Shown: positions 1 through 4,497, counted from the first letter of the stretch. The stretch is 9,439 bases of DNA from an uncultured Actinomycetes bacterium (GCA_903918595.1 CAIXFB010000178.1:1-9439), one strand, 5' to 3'. A program made the numbers and translations. The notes: generated from the sequence alone by a model not told the origin.

Positions 1-462
1 AAGGGCAACACCTTCTACCTAAAGATCGCAGTCGCCAACGCACCGTCCGGCGTCGGTCTGCTCTCAGATGCTGACGTGGCCAACACAGTGCTGGTGTCAG
101 TAACAGCACCGGTAAGTACCAACGTTGCCACGGCACCCACGGCAAACGTGCCTGCCGGAAGCCCGGTCGCACCGGTCGTCGGAGGCCTGCCCGCGAACAC
201 GGTCGTCAACGTCGACATCAGCTCGACAGGCCAGACTCGCGCGAAGACCACCAGCTTCGTACGCGTCGGTTCCGGTCGCACGAATGCCAAGGGCCGCATG
301 AAACTGCCCGCGTTCAAGGCATCACGCCCTGGCTCGTTCACGATCCGCATGACCACACCAGCAGGCAAGGCCTACTACCTAAAGGTCAAGGTCGCTGCTA
401 AGGCCAAGCCGGTCAAGAAGCCGGCCGCAAAGCCTGCCGTGGTGGGCAAGTCGCGGGCTTAA
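1..462 (+). CDS. C-terminal part of a secreted or surface protein (5' end outside window)
   Basis: The frame is open from base 1 to the TAA at 460-462, giving 153 visible residues; the true start lies outside the window, and the in-frame GTG at 76 is only an internal valine. Composition is Ala/Val/Thr/Pro/Gly-rich with alternating hydrophobic stretches, as in beta-sandwich extracellular proteins. A segment near residues 2-15 (GNTFYLKIAVANA) recurs near residues 122-135 (GKAYYLKVKVAAKA), so the visible part seems to hold the end of one repeat unit and one full unit of about 120 residues. The last 25 residues form a Lys/Ala/Pro-rich basic tail; I see no LPXTG motif or membrane helix. A strong hairpin begins 9 bases after the stop. 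No specific family is recognised. A role in adhesion or the cell surface is inferred from composition and repeats only. Confidence 0.7.
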   Translation, partial: KGNTFYLKIAVANAPSGVGLLSDADVANTVLVSVTAPVSTNVATAPTANVPAGSPVAPVVGGLPANTVVNVDISSTGQTRAKTTSFVRVGSGRTNAKGRMKLPAFKASRPGSFTIRMTTPAGKAYYLKVKVAAKAKPVKKPAAKPAVVGKSRA

Positions 463-471
463 CTGAACACA

Positions 472-510
472 AAGAAAGAGACCCAGGGATCAACCCTGGG
501 TCTCTTTCTT
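472..510. terminator. Strong hairpin after the surface-protein gene, probably bidirectional
   Basis: A perfect 17-bp inverted repeat (arm AAGAAAGAGACCCAGGG) encloses a 5-base loop. On the plus strand the 3' arm ends in the T-rich TCTCTTTCTT, so it can terminate the upstream surface-protein gene. On the minus strand the distal arm is also T-rich (TCTCTTTCTTTG). It directly abuts the ssrA-like fragment at 511-529, in the position a tmRNA terminator would hold on the minus strand. Confidence 0.8.
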
Positions 511-529
511 CGCGGAGGTGCCGGGAATC
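511..529 (-). repeat. ssrA 3'-end fragment A (att-like repeat)
   Basis: Bases 514-529 (GGAGGTGCCGGGAATC) are identical to 2156-2171, the acceptor and T-arm end of the tmRNA gene, in the same orientation. Allowing scattered mismatches, similarity runs on into the following GA-rich bases (minus strand: CGA, x, GA, x, AGAGA), as in the true ssrA end. This pattern is typical of a displaced 3' gene end left by site-specific integration into ssrA. The att reading is inference, because no integrase is present in the window. Confidence 0.65.
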
Positions 530-664
530 CAAAATTACTGATCTTTATGAGGGATTATCGGTCTCTGTCATCACATTACAACACGGCACTACTACACAAC
601 ATTGCCCAAGAACACGTAAACGTTGACCTGATTCCAATCCACGAACACCACGATTCACGGCCTG
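530..664. other. Spacer with no recognised gene
   Basis: This AT-richer stretch lies between ssrA fragment A and the terminator of the DUF1566-like gene. An 83-codon open frame (547-798) begins here, but it runs through the terminator hairpin at 671-706, has no good ribosome binding site and has a composition unlike a folded protein. I see no promoter or RNA structure I would defend. Confidence 0.4.
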
Positions 665-706
665 AAAAACTGCGCGGCGTGCGCCCTACCGGGCCCACGC
701 CGCGCA
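665..706 (-). terminator. Rho-independent terminator of the DUF1566-like gene
   Basis: An 11-bp GC-rich stem (TGCGCGGCGTG, 671-681, pairing with 696-706) continues through one C/C mismatch into a 4-bp inner stem with loop TACC. On the minus strand it is followed by a run of five T (complement of 665-669). It lies about 100 bases downstream of the minus-strand gene ending at 803 and is oriented to terminate it. Confidence 0.8.
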
Positions 707-802
707 CCAACCACACGGTTCAATGCTGCCCACCGCCACGGCCTTGCGACCGGGAAGCCACGAACGACAAGCGAAAAATCGAAGCGATGAATAGATGAAA
801 GG

Positions 803-1768
803 CTAAAAAGAACGAACTGGACGAATGAGAAACGTGCGATCCTTACTGTGGCCGTTCTGCCTGCCAGTATCGAACCTCACGTACCACGGTTGGTTTTTTG
901 CAAACTGACCCGAACTCCAGTAAAAGGTGCTAATGGCAAACCCGTACGTGCTACTCGCGAACGCGGTGTCTTGAGTCGACGTCGAAGTTCCCCAGCAGCC
1001 TACTGATGGCAGGGCTGGACTACTTGGGCTGCGGGAGTAATTACACATTGCATTGAGTTCATCCCTGGATGGCAAGAACCAGTCGGTGAACCCGCCACCA
1101 GAGTAGGCACTCGCCACCCCAGCTGCGTAAGAACTAGAAGCAGCACTCCCGGCGTCCATTCGGGCCTTGATTGCCGTTGTGTTCGCCGGACCCATCCCTA
1201 TTGAATTTGACGCCAATGAGCTTGCATCCTGTTCACCACTAGTTCCTGGATACAGATTCTGCCTTTGGCAGTCTTCGTCAGCAATGCTCGACCCGGTTGC
1301 GTAACACTTGGTCGCACTAGTTGTCCAGATTTGCGCTGGATCACCGACACTGCCGTTCCAGTTTTTCGGGGCCATCTCGTATGTTTTGCCGCCAGAGATT
1401 AGAAACACTAAACCACAGCCAGGACCGATATCACCCACCGCATAGGTGCCACCGGTTTCGCACGATATAGAAGGAGATGAGTCTCTGGCCCACGTGATAC
1501 TCCTGCTACACACCCAACCACCTTGACCGTTGTTCGCCCACTGCTCCCAACTCGGTGACCACCCCGGGTTCGGGCCCCACGAGTCCTGCCACGGTGTTTC
1601 ACCGGCCTGCGCAACACAGACATCAGATGCACTGGCCCGCTGATGAGACTGGAACCACACTTCATCCGCCGATGCGATACGCGCACCCATCAGCATGGCT
1701 GCAACCGCAACCAACGATGTCAGCGCGGCAAGAAACTTCCTAGAACGAACCGAGTGAAGAACCAACAT
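803..1768 (-). CDS. Secreted protein with DUF1566/Lcl-like C-terminal domain
   Basis: This is a 321-residue exported protein. The ATG at 1768 is chosen over a TTG four codons upstream because GGAGG (1774-1778) sits 5 bases before it. A signal peptide is clear: RSRK, a hydrophobic core near residues 12-30, then ASA before Asp35 as a likely cleavage site. Residues 36-95 are Trp-rich (VWFQSH, GETPWQDSWG, PSWEQWANNGQGGWVC). The C-terminal half fits the DUF1566/Lcl fold: VGDIGPGCGLVFLIS (about 111-125), GGGFTDWFLPSRDELNAMC (224-242), YWSS, WYVRFDTG and the terminal IRPVRSF. Eight cysteines (51, 87, 103, 118, 155, 167, 242, 258) could form disulfides outside the cell. DUF1566 domains occur in bacterial surface and adhesin-type proteins, such as Legionella Lcl; a binding role here is inferred. 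The gene stands alone, has its own terminator, and is bracketed by two ssrA 3' fragments, so it was probably acquired. Confidence 0.85.
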   Translation of the reverse strand: MLVLHSVRSRKFLAALTSLVAVAAMLMGARIASADEVWFQSHQRASASDVCVAQAGETPWQDSWGPNPGWSPSWEQWANNGQGGWVCSRSITWARDSSPSISCETGGTYAVGDIGPGCGLVFLISGGKTYEMAPKNWNGSVGDPAQIWTTSATKCYATGSSIADEDCQRQNLYPGTSGEQDASSLASNSIGMGPANTTAIKARMDAGSAASSSYAAGVASAYSGGGFTDWFLPSRDELNAMCNYSRSPSSPALPSVGCWGTSTSTQDTAFASSTYGFAISTFYWSSGQFAKNQPWYVRFDTGRQNGHSKDRTFLIRPVRSF

Positions 1769-1773
1769 TGCTG

Positions 1774-1778
1774 CCTCC
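1774..1778 (-). promoter_or_regulatory. Ribosome binding site fixing the start of the DUF1566-like gene
   Basis: GGAGG on the minus strand lies 5 bases upstream of the ATG at 1768. It overlaps the upstream TTG alternative start, which therefore cannot use it. The leader from here to the hairpin at 1910-1950 should hold the promoter, but no convincing -35/-10 pair is visible. Confidence 0.75.
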
Positions 1779-1909
1779 AAACACTAGGTAATCAACCCAG
1801 TAAGAGGACATTCCTCACCAAGCACGAAACGATTTGCACAAGCACGCCCGAGCCCCGCGACCCGAGCACGAACATATAGCAAACAACTCGTTACAAGAGC
1901 ATGCGGCAC

Positions 1910-1950
1910 AAAAGAACCCCGCTTCCTCGTGATGCGTGAGGAAACGGGGT
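1910..1950 (-). terminator. Terminator hairpin next to ssrA fragment B
   Basis: The stem ACCCCG/CGGGGT (1916-1921 with 1945-1950) continues through one mismatch into TTCCTC/GAGGAA (1923-1928 with 1938-1943), with a 9-base loop. On the minus strand it is followed by TTCTTTTG, a usable U-tract. It comes 3 bases after the end of ssrA fragment B (1954-1970) on the minus strand, where an ssrA terminator would be. It should isolate the DUF1566-like gene from upstream transcription. Confidence 0.75.
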
Positions 1951-1953
1951 CAA

Positions 1954-1970
1954 TCGTGGAGGTGCCGGGA
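1954..1970 (-). repeat. ssrA 3'-end fragment B (att-like repeat)
   Basis: The 17 bases TCGTGGAGGTGCCGGGA are identical to 2152-2168, the acceptor end of tmRNA plus its 3' flanking CGA, in the same orientation. Identity breaks off inside the T-arm, so this is a remnant and not a second gene. It is best read as a displaced att half-site from an integration at ssrA. The distance to fragment A is about 1.44 kb and includes one gene. Confidence 0.65.
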
Positions 1971-1976
1971 TCCGTC

Positions 1977-1994
1977 GCTTCGCCACCGCGAAGC
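1977..1994. repeat. Small hairpin beside fragment B
   Basis: A perfect 7-bp inverted repeat (GCTTCGC, CACC loop, GCGAAGC) lies just inside fragment B. Weaker outer pairing is possible between CGGGA (1966-1970) and TCCCG (1998-2002). There is no T-tract on either side. Its function is unknown; it may be left over from an element end. Confidence 0.4.
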
Positions 1995-2023
1995 TCCTCC
2001 CGATTCCCGACGATCTACCCCAA

Positions 2024-2066
2024 CAATGCAAAGAACCCAGGGTGATCCCCTGGGTTCTTTGCATTG
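2024..2066. terminator. Perfect 19-bp inverted repeat, terminator-like, next to ssrA fragment C
   Basis: The arm CAATGCAAAGAACCCAGGG is perfectly complementary to 2048-2066 around a 5-base loop (TGATC). The right arm contains GGGTTCTTTGC, giving only a modest T-tract for the plus strand, and the minus strand is symmetrical. The last base is also the first base of ssrA fragment C. Its tip shares the ACCCAGGG/CCCTGGGT stem with the hairpin at 472-510. Confidence 0.7.
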
Positions 2067-2074
2067 TGGAGGTG
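2066..2074 (-). repeat. Degenerate ssrA 3'-end fragment C
   Basis: GTGGAGGTG matches the extreme end of the ssrA acceptor stem. With one mismatch the match extends to GTGGAGGTG, x, CG. On its own this is short enough to be chance. Two things support it as a third remnant: its orientation, and its position directly against a strong hairpin as in copies A, B and the real gene. Confidence 0.4.
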
Positions 2075-2102
2075 TCGCGCACTGCGTGCGCTCGACCTCC
2101 AC
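2066..2102. repeat. Hairpin containing fragment C and an inverted copy of it
   Basis: GTGGAGGT (2066-2073) is perfectly complementary to ACCTCCAC (2095-2102). Inside, after a 3x3 mismatch, GCGCAC (2077-2082) pairs with GTGCGC (2086-2091) around a TGC loop. The outer arm is the ssrA acceptor-end sequence. There is no T-tract, so a terminator role is unlikely. Confidence 0.5.
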
Positions 2103-2113
2103 TCCTCATTCGG

Positions 2114-2141
2114 AAGGGGAGAGCGCAAGCGCTCTCCCCTT
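2114..2141 (-). terminator. ssrA: Probable ssrA terminator hairpin
   Basis: The stem AAGGGGAGAGCG pairs perfectly over 12 bp with 2130-2141 around a 4-base loop. It starts 13 bases beyond the tmRNA 3' end in the direction of minus-strand transcription. The following minus-strand bases (CCTTCCG) have only a short T run, so termination strength is uncertain, but position and stability fit tmRNA 3' end formation before trimming. Confidence 0.7.
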
Positions 2142-2154
2142 CTCTCTCTCGTCG

Positions 2155-2520
2155 TGGAGGTGCCGGGAATCGAACCCGGGTCCGTGCAGGCCTCTTCCGT
2201 ACTTCTACGTGTGTAGCCGCGCTATCGCTTCTCGGCCTCAATGCTTCGTGCGGCACTGCATCGAGCGGCCCAGTTACTGTTTGGTTTTCCGCCCGCTCCC
2301 GTAACCGGAGCGATTGGTGAGTCCCCTAGCGACGCCAGACCCCAATTCGGGGACGCATTGGGCTGACGGCTGTTTTAGTGCTTAGGCCGCGAGGGCGTAA
2401 GCTGCAGCAGACTGCTTAGTTTTGGCAGTTATTTGTTTTCAAGGATGTTTAACGAGATCACCTTGATTCTCGACACGCTTCTCCGGTCAAAACATCTGTC
2501 CGTCGAAACCTGTCACCCCC
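2155..2520 (-). ncRNA. ssrA: tmRNA (transfer-messenger RNA), one-piece form
   Basis: This 366-nt RNA rescues stalled ribosomes with SmpB, acting first as an alanyl-tRNA mimic and then as an mRNA for a degradation tag. The 5' end GGGGGTGACAGG pairs with the 3' CACCTCC acceptor strand (7 bp, one G-U) before discriminator A at 2155. The next encoded bases are CGA, so CCA must be added enzymatically. The T-arm is perfect (CCGGG, TTCGATT loop, CCCGG), and the conserved TTTCGACGG follows the 5' acceptor strand. The tag frame is at 2382-2426. A terminator hairpin follows at 2114-2141. The usual partner smpB lies 1.5 kb upstream on the same strand, but three opposite-strand genes intervene. I could not identify a convincing -35/-10 promoter upstream of 2520; a TATAGA at 2565-2570 is the only weak candidate. 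The 3' end seems to have served repeatedly as an integration target. Confidence 0.96.
2382..2426 (-). other. ssrA: tmRNA tag-peptide reading frame, AKTKQSAAAYALAA
   Basis: Reading from resume codon GCC (2424-2426) to TAA (2382-2384) gives 14 residues, AKTKQSAAAYALAA. The terminal ALAA is the ClpXP-type degron shared by nearly all tags, and YALAA is common in Actinomycetota. The middle is alanine-rich in place of the polar/acidic middle of the mycobacterial tag. The resume codon is inferred from its position in the RNA and the alanine rule. Confidence 0.9.
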
Positions 2521-2706
2521 TCTATTCATTTATCAAAGTGCTGATCGTGTGAGCGATGATCTGCTCTATAAGGGTACGCCCGCTTTGGGGAATTAACCAA
2601 TCCCCCGGGAAACACCTACGAGATGTTCGTCCACAGGCGCCTTAACTCAACTGCAAGCGAACCCCGTGGCGGTTTAGGTTCCCAAGGAAATCGAGTCGTA
2701 CATCGT

Positions 2707-2718
2707 GGCCTGCAGGCC
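2707..2718. repeat. 12-bp perfect palindrome upstream of the toxin gene
   Basis: GGCCTGCAGGCC lies in the 262-base gap between the divergently oriented ssrA and toxin genes, about 65 bases before the toxin start. It could be a regulator site or chance in GC-rich DNA. Nothing links it to a known protein. Confidence 0.3.
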
Positions 2719-2747
2719 TGCTTTTAGATCGCTGTGGGTTCTTCATT

Positions 2748-2769
2748 ATAACTCTTGAGTTATATAACT
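2748..2769 (+). promoter_or_regulatory. Probable toxin-antitoxin promoter/operator with overlapping palindromes
   Basis: ATAACTC, TT, GAGTTAT (2748-2763) is a perfect inverted repeat. It overlaps AGTTATATAACT (2758-2769), a perfect 12-bp palindrome, making three alternating half-sites of about ATAACT. The DNA is markedly AT-rich and includes a possible -10 (TATAAC at 2747-2752), though no good -35 is visible. It ends 13 bases before the toxin ATG, a usual place for an XRE-type antitoxin to bind and autorepress its operon. The binding assignment is inferred. Confidence 0.6.
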
Positions 2770-2782
2770 TAGAGGGTATATT

Positions 2783-3145
2783 ATGGAACGAGATTGGCAA
2801 GTTTCGGTGCATCTGTTGGAGGACTGGCTGTTGTCTCTTGACAGTAAGACCTACGAGCAGTGCATAGCGGCATTGGAACTTCTTGTTGAGCACGGTCCAA
2901 GCCTCGGGCGTCCCTTGGTCGACACTGTGGTTGGCTCCCGTTACAAAAATATGAAGGAACTGCGTCCAGGGTCAAGCGGCCGGTCAGAGATCCGAGTGTT
3001 GTTCGCATTCGATCGTGAGCGGAAGGCAATCCTGCTTGTGGGTGGTGACAAGGCCAGGAACTGGCAGAAGTGGTACCGGATCAATATCCCGATCGCTGAT
3101 GAACTCTTCACCGATCACCTCAGAACTCTGGAAAAGGAAGAGTGA
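2783..3145 (+). CDS. HigB/Gp49-like type II toxin (RelE superfamily)
   Basis: This 120-residue protein is full length for the family. The conserved core runs from about GRPLVDTVVGSRYKNMKELRPG (residues 42-63) through EIRVLFAFDRERKAILLVGGDKARNWQKWYR (69-99), the hallmark of phage-derived Gp49-like/HigB toxins. A helical region of about 20 residues follows (IPIADELFTDHLRTLEKEE). Characterised members are ribosome-dependent mRNA interferases, and the basic residues Lys54, Arg61, Arg67 and Arg71 fit that. The ATG at 2783 is supported by AGAGGG (2771-2776) 6 bases upstream. The antitoxin ATG begins one base after this gene's TGA, so the two are translationally coupled in toxin-first order. Its place between ssrA and smpB is notable, because tmRNA rescues ribosomes left on cleaved mRNA. 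Activity is inferred from family membership. Confidence 0.9.
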   Translation: MERDWQVSVHLLEDWLLSLDSKTYEQCIAALELLVEHGPSLGRPLVDTVVGSRYKNMKELRPGSSGRSEIRVLFAFDRERKAILLVGGDKARNWQKWYRINIPIADELFTDHLRTLEKEE

Positions 3146-3146
3146 C

Positions 3147-3452
3147 ATGTCCACTTCACTTGAAGCACTTCTCCGTAAGCGGCCCGTCAATCGCAAGCAT
3201 GTGGATGCCCACAAGAAGCGCATGCTCGAAGAGGTTCGCGCCTACCATCTGAGGGAACTGCGAGAGGCGGCGGAAGTGACCCAGGTGGAACTTGCAGCAC
3301 GCCTAGACGTCAGCCAGAACCGAATATCGCGGATTGAGAGCGGCGACATTGATCGCGCTCAAGTCGACACACTTCGGCGATACGTTGAGGCGCTCGGCGG
3401 CACGCTGCGCATCGAGGTCGATTATGGAGACAAGAGCATCACCATCTCCTAA
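3147..3452 (+). CDS. XRE-family HTH antitoxin (HigA-like)
   Basis: This 101-residue protein should neutralise the upstream toxin and repress the operon. Residues 35-66 form the Cro/C1-type helix-turn-helix: LRELREAAEVTQVELAARLD, then VSQNRISRIESGD, with TQVELA and SQNRIS as the two DNA-binding helices. After it, VDTLRRYVEALGGTLRIEV (73-91) is the usual C-terminal segment of HigA-type antitoxins. The N-terminal extension (EALLRKRPVNRKHVDAHKKRML) is also typical and may be the toxin-binding arm. The ATG at 3147 is chosen because it lies one base after the toxin stop, with GGAAG just upstream; the open frame extends further back but overlaps the toxin in another frame. The likely operator is the palindrome cluster at 2748-2769. 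Confidence 0.92.
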   Translation: MSTSLEALLRKRPVNRKHVDAHKKRMLEEVRAYHLRELREAAEVTQVELAARLDVSQNRISRIESGDIDRAQVDTLRRYVEALGGTLRIEVDYGDKSITIS

Positions 3453-3478
3453 ATAGAACAGCACCCGGCGAGAGCCGC

Positions 3479-3600
3479 ATGATCACGGGAATGCGCTGCG
3501 GCAGTAACGTGCCCAGGTGATCATTCGCCCCATTGCTGTTGAGGAAGCAAGCTTCGTGAGCGAGATGTGTGTGGCGGCCTATGTTGCGGGTGATCACCTG
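3479..3600. repeat. Inverted repeats around the acetyltransferase start
   Basis: ATGATCAC (3479-3486) is complementary to GTGATCAT (3517-3524), which contains the GTG start codon. Adjacent GGG and CCC can add pairs. CAGGTGATCA (3514-3523) recurs inverted as TGATCACCTG (3591-3600), inside the perfect palindrome GGTGATCACC (3589-3598). These could be regulator binding sites, or an RNA hairpin masking the start. Function is inferred only. Confidence 0.4.
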
Positions 3601-4011
3601 AAAGAAGGTGATGCTTACACGGCCACCTTGCGAGGAGTGGGCTCGCGGGTCGAGTACACGCTGGTCGCGCCCATTGATGGGGAAATCGTCGGCACCATTT
3701 GCCACTGCCCGCCTGACGGCCTGAGCCCAGCCGCCTTGGCGGGGCCTGATGAATATGAATTTCGATTTCTTGCGATCGCACCTGGAGCGTGGGGCGCTGG
3801 GATAGGGAGTGCTCTCGTTGCTGATTGTGAGGCGCAAGCAATTGCTTCTGGCGCCCGCTACATGTTGCTCAGCGTGATTGATTCGAATGAACGTGCGATC
3901 AACCTCTACGAACGGCTCGGTTACGCACGACTGCCGGAACGCGAATGGTCACCAACTCCGGCAGGTGATTCCACATCTGGTGCGTCAATTCGTCTCTTGG
4001 TGATGCGCTAG
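3517..4011 (+). CDS. GNAT-family N-acetyltransferase
   Basis: This 164-residue protein should transfer an acetyl group from acetyl-CoA to an unknown amine acceptor. The N-terminal strand IIRPIAVEEA is standard for the fold. Motif A lies at residues 83-104: FRFLAIAPGAWGAGIGSALVAD, where GAGIG forms the pyrophosphate-binding loop and Trp replaces the usual Gln/Arg. Motif B follows near residues 117-136 (LLSVIDSNERAINLYERLGY) with the usual Asn and Tyr. The GTG at 3517 is the first start after an in-frame TAA at 3505; the next candidate, at residue 17, would cut into the fold. No clear ribosome binding site precedes it, so initiation may be weak or leaderless. The gene is 64 bases beyond the antitoxin on the same strand. 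It might be co-transcribed with the pair, but it lacks the DUF1778-type partner of acetyltransferase toxins. Confidence 0.88.
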   Translation: MIIRPIAVEEASFVSEMCVAAYVAGDHLKEGDAYTATLRGVGSRVEYTLVAPIDGEIVGTICHCPPDGLSPAALAGPDEYEFRFLAIAPGAWGAGIGSALVADCEAQAIASGARYMLLSVIDSNERAINLYERLGYARLPEREWSPTPAGDSTSGASIRLLVMR

Positions 4012-4020
4012 GAACTTCCC

Positions 4021-4497
4021 TTACTCAGCACCCTTTGAGCGGCGCCCCGTTGCCCGATCCGCTTCACGCTTGGACTCACGCTCGGCGATCGCTTGACGCT
4101 TGTCGTAGCTCTTGCGACCGCGGGCAACTGCGATCTCCACTTTGGCGTAACCGTCCTTGAAGTAGAGACTCAGTGGCACGAGAGTCACACCGGTGTCTTT
4201 GACCTTGCCGGCAATGCGTCGTATTTCATCTTTGCGCATGAGAAGTTTTCGAGGACGACGCGGCTCGTGGTTGGTCCAAGTACCAAGGTCGTATTCCGGG
4301 ATGTGGATTCCGCGCAACCAGATCTCACCGTTCTCGTACAAGGCGTAACCATCAGTCAGGCTCGCACGCCCAGCCCTTAAAGACTTGACCTCAGTTCCGG
4401 TCAACACCATTCCGGCTTCGAATACGTCTTCGATGGAGTAGTCGTGCCGTGCCTTCTTGTTTTGGGACACCAGAATTTTCCCAGTTTCACGAGGCAC
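4021..4497 (-). CDS. smpB: SsrA-binding protein SmpB
   Basis: SmpB binds the tRNA-like domain of tmRNA and brings it to stalled ribosomes, replacing the missing anticodon arm. The 158 residues match the family length. Diagnostic segments are NKKARHDYSIEDVFEAGMVLTGTEVKSLR (about 13-41), LTDGYALYENGEIWLRGIHIPEYDLGTW (47-74), LLMRKDEIRRI and LVPLSLYFKDGYAKVEIAVARGRKSYDKR (about 105-133), followed by a basic tail rich in Lys, Arg and Glu that enters the mRNA channel in characterised SmpB. The GTG start at 4497 has AGGTGA (4504-4509) 6 bases upstream, within the end of the DUF4436-like gene, which it overlaps by 11 bases. Its stop is 9 bases from that of the convergent acetyltransferase and there is no terminator hairpin between them. 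Its RNA partner is about 1.5 kb further along the same strand. Confidence 0.97.
   Translation of the reverse strand: MPRETGKILVSQNKKARHDYSIEDVFEAGMVLTGTEVKSLRAGRASLTDGYALYENGEIWLRGIHIPEYDLGTWTNHEPRRPRKLLMRKDEIRRIAGKVKDTGVTLVPLSLYFKDGYAKVEIAVARGRKSYDKRQAIAERESKREADRATGRRSKGAE

Noticed and set aside
547..798. 83-codon plus-strand open frame
   Set aside because: It crosses the terminator hairpin at 671-706, has no ribosome binding site, and its His/Pro/Arg-rich translation resembles no folded protein.
511..2172. CRISPR array or integron reading of the spaced GGAGGTG repeats
   Set aside because: Spacing is irregular (88, 112 and 1440 bases), copies are degenerate, and there are no cas genes, integron integrase or attC-type sites. 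The match to the ssrA end explains them better.
2153..2180. Apparent tRNA 3' end (GGAGGTGCCGGGAATC, then GAACCCGGG)
   Set aside because: It is the T-arm and acceptor of the tmRNA gene. No anticodon arm fits, whereas the matching 5' half lies 340 bases away at 2500-2520.
1891..2320. Several open frames of 90-120 codons on both strands
   Set aside because: They run across the tmRNA gene, its terminator and the ssrA fragments; their sequences are translations of structured RNA and repeats.
2757..2782. TTGAGT and TATATT spaced 16 bases apart as a toxin promoter
   Set aside because: The -10 would end at 2782, right before the ATG, placing transcription start inside the coding sequence. A promoter further upstream is required.
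4012..4020. Shared terminator between the convergent acetyltransferase and smpB
   Set aside because: Only 9 bases separate the stop codons and no inverted repeat or T-tract is visible there.
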